The translations under genes and the position numbers were made by a program. From the NCBI GenBank assembly GCA_910575245.1, contig CAJTEN010000003.1:1-64000 (forward strand): 64,000 nucleotides of DNA, written 5' to 3'. Below are positions 40,279 to 48,215 of the stretch, piece by piece. Position 1 is the stretch's first letter. Each line of letters starts with the position of its first letter. The notes under the pieces are model-generated. The model was given only the letters and a program-made list of their open reading frames with translations, did not search any database and was not told the origin of the DNA. Origin of the DNA: Clostridia bacterium. GTDB taxonomy: Bacteria; Bacillota; Clostridia; Lachnospirales; Lachnospiraceae.

Positions 40279-40419
40279 ATGAAAAAATTGATAGGTTTTG
40301 TGGCGGTTTGTATTGCGGCAGGTATGTTGTTTATGCTCTTTCTGGCTAACCGGTTTATCGGGCTGGTTCTTATTGTCTTGCTGTTATTGATTGGGTATAA
40401 TTTCTTTTGCTGTGATTGA
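40279..40419 (+). CDS. 46-aa two-helix membrane protein
   Basis: An ORF from ATG 40279 to TGA 40419: MKKLIGFVAVCIAAGMLFML, a short loop (ANR) and FIGLVLIVLLLLIGYNFFCC. Two hydrophobic hairpins and a weak GCAGGGAT site 48 bp after gerW. It looks like a real small membrane protein, perhaps spore-associated, but no family is recognised. Confidence 0.55.
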   Translation: MKKLIGFVAVCIAAGMLFMLFLANRFIGLVLIVLLLLIGYNFFCCD

Positions 40420-40509
40420 CGGGTACAGGAGCAATTACGGTTAAGAGATGGGTGATAATTGTTGGGTCGGATGCAGAAGATGTGCCATGCTGCATAAGTG
40501 GGGTTATAT

Positions 40510-41052
40510 ATGCGAAGAACAGAAGAAATATTGGGACAGGGCTCAGTGGAAGAACTGCAGGAATTAAAAGCATGGCTCTTTCGGGAAAATATACGTCTTG
40601 AAGCGGCGGCAAAAGAATTGAAGCAGATGCAGGAGCAATTTCTGAAGGAGAAGGTGCAGTTTCAGGAAGAAATGAAACTGCTGAACCGAAAAGTGATTGG
40701 AGAAAGACAGCGCCTGAAAGAGGACAGTCAGTTCTTCGAGAAAAAGATGGAGATACTCCAGAACGGTTTCAGGCAGCTTGATCTTGACCGCAGGTGTCTG
40801 GATAAGGAATGGGCACGCCTGAATGCCGAGAAGGAATTGCTGGACGGGCATTTTATCTATGGCAGTCATCCGGAAGTTTCAGTTTTCTTCCAGGGTGTTT
40901 CGAATCCGTTGGCCTTGAAGAAGCGTTACAAGGATCTCATCAAGATATTCCATCCCGATAATCTGGCGGGAGATAAAGATGTGATCCAGCGGATCAACAA
41001 AGAATATGAACAGCTGAAAGAACATTATGAGAAAGAGTTCAGGCATGCCTGA
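40510..41052 (+). CDS. J-domain (DnaJ-like) coiled-coil protein
   Basis: 180 aa from ATG 40510. A long charged coiled coil (about 15-115) is followed by a C-terminal J domain: PLALKKRYKDLIKIFHPDNLAGDKDVIQRINKEYEQLKEHYEKEF (about 135-178), with the HPD motif intact. J domains stimulate Hsp70 (DnaK) ATPase, so this is probably a specialised cochaperone. The J domain is at the C-terminus rather than the usual N-terminus. It ends at a bidirectional terminator shared with rpmB. Confidence 0.78.
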   Translation: MRRTEEILGQGSVEELQELKAWLFRENIRLEAAAKELKQMQEQFLKEKVQFQEEMKLLNRKVIGERQRLKEDSQFFEKKMEILQNGFRQLDLDRRCLDKEWARLNAEKELLDGHFIYGSHPEVSVFFQGVSNPLALKKRYKDLIKIFHPDNLAGDKDVIQRINKEYEQLKEHYEKEFRHA

Positions 41053-41064
41053 AGAGATATAATA

Positions 41065-41095
41065 AAAATCCCGACTGTTTACCAGACGGGATTTT
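41065..41095. terminator. bidirectional terminator between J-domain gene and rpmB
   Basis: AAAATCCCG-A-CTG pairs with CAG-A-CGGGATTTT, with A-run and T-run on both flanks, so it can serve both convergent genes. Confidence 0.8.
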
Positions 41096-41108
41096 ATTAA
41101 CAAGATTA

Positions 41109-41294
41109 TTAAGCTCTTTCAACATTTCCGGATCTTAAGCAACGTGTACAAACGTGCAGCTTCTTGTTACCACCATTCACTTTGCACATAACGCTCTTAA
41201 CATTAGAATTCCAAATTCTGTTAGATCTTCTATGAGAATGGCTTACATTATTACCAAAATGAGCGCCTTTACCACAAATATCACACTTAGCCAT
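41109..41294 (-). CDS. rpmB: 50S ribosomal protein L28
   Basis: 61 aa, MAKCDICGKGAHFGNNVSHS, then RRSNRIWNSNVKSV and CTRCLRSGNVERA. Two CxxC pairs (CDICG and CTRC) mark the zinc-binding form. It stands alone on the minus strand with its own promoter at 41356-41384 and an RBS of AGGAGG type before ATG 41294. Confidence 0.96.
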   Translation of the reverse strand: MAKCDICGKGAHFGNNVSHSHRRSNRIWNSNVKSVMCKVNGGNKKLHVCTRCLRSGNVERA

Positions 41295-41355
41295 CTTTGC
41301 ACCTCCTAACGATACAATCGATTGTATTTTGCGTTTTCACTCACACAACATTTGT

Positions 41356-41384
41356 ATAATAGCAGAAAGTAAAACGGAATGCAA
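41356..41384 (-). promoter_or_regulatory. promoter of rpmB
   Basis: On the minus strand, TTGCAT (41379-41384), 17 nt, TATTAT (41356-41361), about 60 bp before the start. Confidence 0.6.
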
Positions 41385-41469
41385 GCAAAAATTACATAAT
41401 TTTGGTTTCTTTTTTTGAAAGAACAGGTTATAATATGAATGTATAATCAGAATAATAAGGAGGTAGCTT

Positions 41470-41829
41470 ATGAAAGTTTCTTCAATGGACACACATATGG
41501 GGAATATTTCTATCGATCAGGAAGTGGTTGCGCAGTATGCCGGTACGGTTGCAATGGAATGCTTTGGCGTAGTCGGTATGGCTGGCATGAGCGTCAAGGA
41601 CGGACTTGTGAAATTACTCAGGAAAGACAGCATGACACGCGGTATTCAGGTGTTTTTAAATAATAATAAACTGACAATGAATTTTCATATCATTGTTTCT
41701 TATGGGGTGAGCATTCTTGCGGTGTCAGATAATCTTATAGATAGCGTGAAATACAAGGTGGAAGAATTTACCGGAATTGAAGTGGAAAAAATAAACATTT
41801 TCGTTGAAGGTGTGAAAGTGATTGACTAA
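41470..41829 (+). CDS. Asp23/Gls24 family protein
   Basis: 119 aa. ISIDQEVVAQYAGTVAMECFGVVGMAG (about 14-40) and IIVSYGVSILAVSDNLIDSVKYKVEEFTGIEVEKINIFVEGV are typical. Members are membrane-associated stress proteins of Gram-positives. It is followed 15 bp later by the DAK2 protein, a widely conserved pair (YloU-YloV). An AATAAGGAGGTAGCTT site precedes ATG 41470. Confidence 0.9.
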   Translation: MKVSSMDTHMGNISIDQEVVAQYAGTVAMECFGVVGMAGMSVKDGLVKLLRKDSMTRGIQVFLNNNKLTMNFHIIVSYGVSILAVSDNLIDSVKYKVEEFTGIEVEKINIFVEGVKVID

Positions 41830-41844
41830 GGGAGGAAGTGTAAG

Positions 41845-43539
41845 GTGGCTTCGAATACTATTGATGCCGGTATACTGGCAAAATTGTTCCTGGCAGGGGC
41901 AAAGAATCTTGAGAGCAAGAAAGAATGGATCAATGAACTTAATGTTTTTCCGGTGCCGGATGGCGATACCGGTACGAATATGACACTGACGATCATGGCC
42001 GCTGCGAGAGAGGTTGCAACCTTGAATGATACCGGCGACATAGACATGCGGTCTTTATGCAAAGCGATCTCATCCGGTTCGTTACGAGGTGCCAGAGGGA
42101 ACTCCGGCGTTATTTTGTCGCAGCTGTTCCGCGGTTTTACCAAAAGCGTCAAAGAATACGATGAGATCACGGTTCCGATTCTGGCGGCGGCTTTTGACAA
42201 GGCGGTAGAGACTGCCTATAAGGCGGTTATGAAGCCTAAGGAAGGCACGATACTGACCGTGGCGAAGGGGGCGGCAATCAGAGCGAAAGAGCTGGCTGAC
42301 AGCGGTATGGAGGATCTGTCTGAATTCTTCGCGCAGGTTATTGCACGGGCAGACGAGGTGCTGGAGCAGACACCGGAGATGCTTCCTGTACTTAAGCAGG
42401 CAGGAGTTGTCGATTCAGGCGGACAGGGATTGATGCAGGTACTGAAGGGGGCTTATGATGCCTTTCTGGGCAAGGAGATCGATCTGTCGCTGGATTCGGT
42501 GGATGTCCCAGCGCCTTCCGGTGCAAGAAGTCCGGGCGGCAGCCTGGAAGCGCAGGCCAATGCCGAGATCAGGTTTGGCTATTGTACGGAATTTATCATT
42601 ATGCTCAATAAGGTTTTTAACATCAAGATGGAAATGGATTTCAAGGCATATCTGGAATCTATCGGCGATTCTATTGTGGTAGTTGCAGACGAGGATGTGG
42701 TCAAGGTACATGTACATACCAATGATCCTGGCCTGGCAATTCAGAAAGCGTTGAAATACGGTGCACTCTCAAATATGAAGATAGATAATATGCGTCTGGA
42801 ACATCAGGAGAAGCTGTTTAAGCTGTCTAAGAAGGAGGAAGCTTCGAACAAGATGCCGGACGCAGAAGAGCAGCCTAAGAAAGAGGCCGGATTTATCGCA
42901 GTGTCTGTGGGTGACGGAATCAATGAGATCTTTAAGGGGCTTGGTGTCGATTATATCATCGAGGGCGGGCAGACTATGAATCCCAGTACGGAGGATATGC
43001 TCAATGCCATCGGCCAGGTGAATGCTGACACGGTTTTTATTTTGCCTAACAATAAGAATATCATTCTGGCAGCTAATCAGGCACAGTCGCTTGTGAGAGA
43101 TAAGAAGATCATGGTAATTCCCACGAAGACAGTTCCGCAGGGGATTACGGCAGTTATCAACTATGTGCCGGATATGAGTGTGGAAGAGAACGAGGCAGCC
43201 ATGAACGAAGAGATCAGCCATGTTTCTACCGGACAGGTTACTTATGCCGTCAGAGATACCAGCATTGACGGCAAAGAAATCAAACAGGGCGACTTCATGG
43301 GAATAGGAGATCATGGAATTCTTTCCGTCGGGACAGCGATTTCGGAAGTGACGATGCAGATGATCGATGAGATGATGTCTGATGAGAGAGAGTTGATCAG
43401 CATCTATTATGGTTCTGAGATCCGGGAAGAGGACGCAGAAAGTCTGCGGGCGCAGGTGGAGAATAAGTATGCCGCATGCGATGTGGAACTGCAGTATGGC
43501 GGACAGCCGATCTATTATTATATTGTTTCGGCCGAATAA
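41845..43539 (+). CDS. DAK2 domain protein (FakA/YloV-like kinase)
   Basis: 564 aa. The N-terminal DAK2 domain has NVFPVPDGDTGTNMTLTIMAA (about 32-52), carrying the Asp metal ligands, and GARGNSGVILSQLFRGF (about 77-93). The middle and C-terminal domains (about 240-560) match FakA. In FakA it is the kinase that phosphorylates fatty acids bound to FakB (DegV family). A degV gene lies 2.2 kb downstream and may be the partner. A GGGAGGAAG site precedes a GTG-type start at 41845. Confidence 0.88.
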   Translation: MASNTIDAGILAKLFLAGAKNLESKKEWINELNVFPVPDGDTGTNMTLTIMAAAREVATLNDTGDIDMRSLCKAISSGSLRGARGNSGVILSQLFRGFTKSVKEYDEITVPILAAAFDKAVETAYKAVMKPKEGTILTVAKGAAIRAKELADSGMEDLSEFFAQVIARADEVLEQTPEMLPVLKQAGVVDSGGQGLMQVLKGAYDAFLGKEIDLSLDSVDVPAPSGARSPGGSLEAQANAEIRFGYCTEFIIMLNKVFNIKMEMDFKAYLESIGDSIVVVADEDVVKVHVHTNDPGLAIQKALKYGALSNMKIDNMRLEHQEKLFKLSKKEEASNKMPDAEEQPKKEAGFIAVSVGDGINEIFKGLGVDYIIEGGQTMNPSTEDMLNAIGQVNADTVFILPNNKNIILAANQAQSLVRDKKIMVIPTKTVPQGITAVINYVPDMSVEENEAAMNEEISHVSTGQVTYAVRDTSIDGKEIKQGDFMGIGDHGILSVGTAISEVTMQMIDEMMSDERELISIYYGSEIREEDAESLRAQVENKYAACDVELQYGGQPIYYYIVSAE

Positions 43540-43556
43540 AAGAAAAATGCAATGTA

Positions 43557-43601
43557 TCCCTGACAGGGAGACGCCTGAACGTTTCTCCTCAGGGATTTTT
43601 T
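43557..43601 (+). terminator. terminator between DAK2 and recG
   Basis: TCCCTGA/TCAGGGA stem followed by TTTTTT. Its end is 12 bp before recG, so recG must depend on read-through or a promoter within it. Confidence 0.7.
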
Positions 43602-43613
43602 AAGGGGCAGATT

Positions 43614-45662
43614 ATGGAAATTACAGCTTTGAAGGGAATAGGCGAGAAAACGGCAAAGCTGTTTGAAAAATTACATATTACAACAGCAGAGGAATTGCTG
43701 CAGTATTATCCGAGAGATTATGAATTTTTCGGGGAACCGGTGGAACTGACACAGGCAGATACGGGTGAAATTACGTCTGTTTGTGGGCGTATACGCGGCA
43801 ATATCGCCACCCGGCATGCAAGGGGGCTGAGTATTACTTCTTTTGAAGCGGACTGTGCGGGCGGCGGTATTTTACATATGACCTATTTTAATATGCCTTA
43901 TCTGAAGAACAGTTTAAAAAGAAACACGCAGTATATTTTCCGCGGATATCTGCAGCAGAAGGGTAGCCGTCTGGTTATGGAGCAGGCGAAGATGTACAAG
44001 CCTGAAGAGTATGCTAAGATGGCCGGCCGCATGATGCCCCGGTATGCTGTGACGAAAGGCCTCAGCAACAATGCGATAACGAAGGCTGTGAGACAGGCTC
44101 TTGATGCGGGGCAGTTTCCGGCAGATTATCTTCCTGACAGCATCCGGATGTCTGACGGCCTGTGCACACTGGAATATGCTATAGGGCAGATGCATTTCCC
44201 GAAGGATAAGGAATCTCTGGTCAGAGCCAGGGAACGGCTTGTATTCGACGAGTTTCTGCTGTTTATTCTGATGATTCGCAGAATGCGTGAATCGAATCAG
44301 GAGATAAAAAATCAGTGTCCGATGGTAGAGGTTGCCGAGACACAGCGCCTGATCGAGGCGCTGCCATACAGGCTGACAGGCGCCCAGCAGAAAGTGTGGA
44401 TGGAAATACAGGCAGACCTTGCTTCCGACCATGTAATGAACCGTCTGATTCAGGGTGATGTGGGCTCCGGGAAGACGATTCTTGCTTTTCTGGCTCTTAT
44501 TATGTGTGTGGTAAACGGTTATCAGGGAGCCATGATGGCTCCCACAGAAGTATTGGCAGCGCAGCATTATGAGTCCCTGGTACAGCTGCAGAAACAATAC
44601 CGGCTGCCGATCAGGCCTGTGCTGCTAACGGGCTCTGTCACAGCCAGAGAGCGCAGAGAGATTTATGCACGGATCGAAAGCGGAGAGGCCAATATTATTC
44701 TCGGAACGCATGCGCTGATACAGGACAAGGCAGTGTATCATAATCTGGCGCTTGTGATCACGGATGAACAGCACCGGTTCGGCGTCAGGCAGCGTGAAAG
44801 CCTTGCACAGAAAGGGAACGGGGTACATGTGCTTGTTATGAGCGCTACACCGATTCCGCGGACGCTGGCAATCATTCTGTACGGAGACCTTCATATTTCT
44901 GTTCTGGATGAACTTCCGGCGAACCGTCTGCCGGTCAAGAACTGTGTAGTAAATACTTCTTATCGTGAGACGGCATATCGTTTTATTGAAAAGGAAGTAG
45001 CGCAGGGGCATCAGGTATATGTCATATGCCCCATGGTGGAAGAGGGCGAGATGGCGGAGTTGGAGGATGTGTTATCCTATACCGCGAAATTAAAGGGGAC
45101 GCTTCCTTCTTCGATCCAGATAGCCGCCCTGCACGGAAAAATGAAGCCGGCTGAAAAGAACAGGATTATGGAGGCTTTTGCTGCCCGCCAGATTGATGTA
45201 CTTGTGTCTACCACCGTGATCGAAGTTGGGATCAATGTGCCCAACGCGACCGTGATGATGGTTGAAAATGCAGAAAGGTTCGGCCTGGCACAGCTGCATC
45301 AGCTGCGAGGCCGTGTGGGACGGGGAGCAGCGCAGTCGTATTGTATTTTTATGAGTAAATCGCAGAAACCGGAGACAATGGCGAGACTGAAGATTTTGAA
45401 CCAGTCCAACGACGGATTCTATATTGCAAGCCAGGATCTGAAGCTGAGAGGCCCCGGAGATTTGTTTGGAATCCGGCAGAGCGGCGATCTCAGGTTTACA
45501 CTGGGAGATATCTTCCAGGACGCCGGGATTCTTCAGCGGGCAAGCGACTGGGCAGACAGGATTCTTGCGGAAGAAGCCGGGTTTGCGACAGAACAATATG
45601 CTTCTTTAAGAGAATATTTGGAGCATTCTCAAATAAATGAGGTTGACTTTAGAACTATCTAA
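43614..45662 (+). CDS. recG: ATP-dependent DNA helicase RecG
   Basis: 682 aa from ATG 43614 (AAGGGG site); the open frame extends upstream through the DAK2 gene but RecG starts MEITALKGIGEKTAKLFEKL. An N-terminal wedge/OB domain is followed by Walker A GDVGSGKTILAF (about 279-290), DEQHRFG (about 383), SATPIPRT, and the C-terminal helicase motifs LVSTTVIEVGINVPNA and QLRGRVGRG. It reverses stalled replication forks and processes Holliday junctions. Confidence 0.95.
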   Translation: MEITALKGIGEKTAKLFEKLHITTAEELLQYYPRDYEFFGEPVELTQADTGEITSVCGRIRGNIATRHARGLSITSFEADCAGGGILHMTYFNMPYLKNSLKRNTQYIFRGYLQQKGSRLVMEQAKMYKPEEYAKMAGRMMPRYAVTKGLSNNAITKAVRQALDAGQFPADYLPDSIRMSDGLCTLEYAIGQMHFPKDKESLVRARERLVFDEFLLFILMIRRMRESNQEIKNQCPMVEVAETQRLIEALPYRLTGAQQKVWMEIQADLASDHVMNRLIQGDVGSGKTILAFLALIMCVVNGYQGAMMAPTEVLAAQHYESLVQLQKQYRLPIRPVLLTGSVTARERREIYARIESGEANIILGTHALIQDKAVYHNLALVITDEQHRFGVRQRESLAQKGNGVHVLVMSATPIPRTLAIILYGDLHISVLDELPANRLPVKNCVVNTSYRETAYRFIEKEVAQGHQVYVICPMVEEGEMAELEDVLSYTAKLKGTLPSSIQIAALHGKMKPAEKNRIMEAFAARQIDVLVSTTVIEVGINVPNATVMMVENAERFGLAQLHQLRGRVGRGAAQSYCIFMSKSQKPETMARLKILNQSNDGFYIASQDLKLRGPGDLFGIRQSGDLRFTLGDIFQDAGILQRASDWADRILAEEAGFATEQYASLREYLEHSQINEVDFRTI

Positions 45663-45715
45663 AAGTAATATGATATTGGCACTATTTATTTTGACAACGG
45701 AGATGTAAATGGGAT

Positions 45716-46582
45716 ATGGCGAAGAAAATTGCGATTATTACTGACAGTAACAGTGGAATTACACAGAAGCAGGCGGCGGAAATGGGAATCTATGTACTGC
45801 CGATGCCTTTTATGATCAACAACGAAACATATTTTGAAGATATCACGCTTACACAGAACGAATTCTACGAGCGGCTTGCTTCAGGGGCGGAGGTTGTAAC
45901 GAGCCAGCCTTCTCCTGATTCGGTGATGAAATTGTGGGACGAACTGTTGGAGGACCATGATGAGATCGTGCATATTCCCATGTCGAGCGGCTTAAGCGGT
46001 TCCTGCCAGAGTGCGCTCATGCTTGCAGCGGATTATGATGGCAGAGTGCAGGTAGTCAATAATCAGAGAATATCGGTAACACAGAGACAGTCTGCCTTAG
46101 ATGCATTGCAGCTGGCACAGAAGGGAATGGATGCTGCCGGGATTAAACAGTTCCTGGAGGCGGATAAATATAATTCCAGTATCTATATTATGTTGGATAC
46201 ACTGTATTATCTGAAGAAAGGCGGCAGGATTACGCCGGCTGCCGCTGCACTGGGTACGATTTTGCGATTGAAACCCGTACTGCAGATACAGGGCGAGAAG
46301 CTGGACGCCTTTGCCAAGGCGAGAACGGTATCCCAGGGCAAATCCATTATGATCAATGCAATCCGTAATGATATGGAGAAACGTTTCGGCGGCGCCCTTA
46401 AGGATAATATTTGGCTGCAGATTGCCTATACGTATGACTTGGATGCCGCAATGCAGCTTCGGGACGAAGTGGCGGCACAGTTCCCTGACTTTGATATTCA
46501 TGTTGATCCGCTGTCGCTGAGTGTTGCCTGTCATATCGGGCCCGGCTCACTGGCGGTTGCATGTTGCAAGAAAATATCATAA
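45716..46582 (+). CDS. DegV family fatty-acid-binding protein
   Basis: 288 aa. KIAIITDSNSGITQKQAAEMGI (about 3-24), ITLTQNEFYERLASGAEVVTSQPSP (about 44-68) and HIPMSSGLSGSCQSA (about 84-98), the Ser-rich lipid-head-binding site. LYYLKKGGRITPAAAALGTILRLKPVLQ is also canonical. It binds a fatty acid for phosphorylation by FakA-like kinases, such as the DAK2 protein upstream. Confidence 0.9.
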   Translation: MAKKIAIITDSNSGITQKQAAEMGIYVLPMPFMINNETYFEDITLTQNEFYERLASGAEVVTSQPSPDSVMKLWDELLEDHDEIVHIPMSSGLSGSCQSALMLAADYDGRVQVVNNQRISVTQRQSALDALQLAQKGMDAAGIKQFLEADKYNSSIYIMLDTLYYLKKGGRITPAAAALGTILRLKPVLQIQGEKLDAFAKARTVSQGKSIMINAIRNDMEKRFGGALKDNIWLQIAYTYDLDAAMQLRDEVAAQFPDFDIHVDPLSLSVACHIGPGSLAVACCKKIS

Positions 46583-46609
46583 TGGATGAAGCAATGAGGG
46601 ATAGGAAGT

Positions 46610-46680
46610 AAAACAGGGTATCGTCCACAGGTGTGGCAGATTACGGCGGCACGGCAGTATGTGGATCATACACCTGTTTT
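46610..46680 (+). terminator. long hairpin, possible terminator after degV
   Basis: AAAACAGG-GTATCGTCCAC pairs with GTGGATCATACACCTGTTTT over about 19 positions with a bulge and mismatches, enclosing a 32-nt loop. TTTTGTTT follows. Confidence 0.5.
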
Positions 46681-46746
46681 GTTTATGTAAGACACAAGGA
46701 CAGGAAGTCTGCCGTATGACAAAGTACTGCAGGATGAGGATTTAGG

Positions 46747-48174
46747 ATGAGACAATACACATCTAAAAATGATGAGCAGGAATTATCCCTGCAAAAAGAA
46801 TATATGAGGAAGGCAGCTTCCTATGTAGACGGACTTGCAGAGCAGCTTGGCCGCAGGCCGTTATGCTGTGTGACAACCTTCGGGTGTCAGATGAATGCCA
46901 GGGATTCTGAGAAGCTGGCGGGGATTCTGATGCAGATCGGATATGAGCCTGCAGAGAATGAGGCGGATGCTGATTTTGTTATCTATAATACTTGCACAGT
47001 ACGGGACAATGCCAATCAGCGTGTCTATGGAAGGCTCGGATTTCTTAACAGCATTAAGAAGAAGAAACCACATTTGAAGATTGCCCTGTGCGGCTGTATG
47101 ATGCAGGAAGCAGCTGTAATTGAGAAAATAAAGAAGAGCTACCGGTTCGTGGACCTGATCTTTGGAACACATAATATTTTTAAATTTGCCCAGCTTCTGG
47201 TGACTATGTTCGAAAATACCGACATGACCGTGGATATCTGGCAGGAGACGGATCAGATCGTGGAGGAGCTGCCGGTCAACCGTAAATATCCGTATAAATC
47301 CGGCATTAATATCATGTTCGGATGCAATAATTTCTGCAGTTACTGTATCGTGCCGTATGTGAGGGGAAGGGAACGGAGCCGTGATCCTAAGGAGATCATA
47401 CAGGAAATAGAGCGGCTTGTTGCGGACGGCGTTGTGGAGGTCATGCTTCTCGGACAGAATGTGAATTCCTACGGAAAGAATTTGGATGTTCCTGTCACTT
47501 TTGCGCAGCTGTTGCGGGAAGTGGAGAGAATCGAGGGGCTTAGGCGCATCCGCTTTATGACATCCCATCCGAAAGATTTGTCCGACGAGCTGATAGAGGT
47601 GATGCGTGATTCTGCAAAAATATGCCGGCATCTTCATCTGCCTGTGCAGGCCGGTTCTGACCGCATCCTGCAGGCCATGAACAGACGGTATACGAAAGCG
47701 CAGTATCTGCAGCTTGTGGACAAGATCAGGACGGCTATGCCGGATATAGCCATCACTACGGATATTATCGTGGGCTTTCCGGGAGAAACGCTGGAAGACG
47801 TGGAGGAAACCATCGATGTGGTACGCAGGGTTCAGTATGATAACGCATATACCTTTATTTATTCCAAAAGAACGGGAACACCTGCGGCAGCCATGCAGAA
47901 TCAAGTGCCGGAAGAGGTTGTCAGGCAGGGATTTGATAAGCTGCTGAAGGCAGTGCAGGATACGGCGAAAGAACGTGCCGCCCTTTTACAGGGAAAGGTG
48001 CTGGAAGCTCTTGTGGAAGAGGTGAATGAGCAGGATGGTACTCTGATGACGGGGCGGTTATCCAATAACATGCTGGTCCATTTCCCTGCTTCACAAAACA
48101 GGATCGGGCAGCTGGTTAAGGTATCGCTGGATACCTGTCACGGGTTCTATTATACGGGGCATGTAGTTGACTAA
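46747..48174 (+). CDS. miaB: tRNA-2-methylthio-N6-isopentenyladenosine synthase MiaB
   Basis: 475 aa radical-SAM enzyme. N-terminal UPF0004 domain with TTFGCQMNARDSEKLAG (first Cys, about 43-59), YNTCTVRDNANQRVYG and ALCGCMMQEA. The radical-SAM cluster motif is CNNFCSYCIVPYVRGRERSR (about 195-214). C-terminal TRAM domain (about 410-475). It adds methylthio to i6A-37 made by MiaA, which is encoded three genes downstream. Confidence 0.95.
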   Translation: MRQYTSKNDEQELSLQKEYMRKAASYVDGLAEQLGRRPLCCVTTFGCQMNARDSEKLAGILMQIGYEPAENEADADFVIYNTCTVRDNANQRVYGRLGFLNSIKKKKPHLKIALCGCMMQEAAVIEKIKKSYRFVDLIFGTHNIFKFAQLLVTMFENTDMTVDIWQETDQIVEELPVNRKYPYKSGINIMFGCNNFCSYCIVPYVRGRERSRDPKEIIQEIERLVADGVVEVMLLGQNVNSYGKNLDVPVTFAQLLREVERIEGLRRIRFMTSHPKDLSDELIEVMRDSAKICRHLHLPVQAGSDRILQAMNRRYTKAQYLQLVDKIRTAMPDIAITTDIIVGFPGETLEDVEETIDVVRRVQYDNAYTFIYSKRTGTPAAAMQNQVPEEVVRQGFDKLLKAVQDTAKERAALLQGKVLEALVEEVNEQDGTLMTGRLSNNMLVHFPASQNRIGQLVKVSLDTCHGFYYTGHVVD

Positions 48175-48215
48175 CCGGCCCGGTCATTACATATTACAGA
48201 AAGATGGTTATAAAG

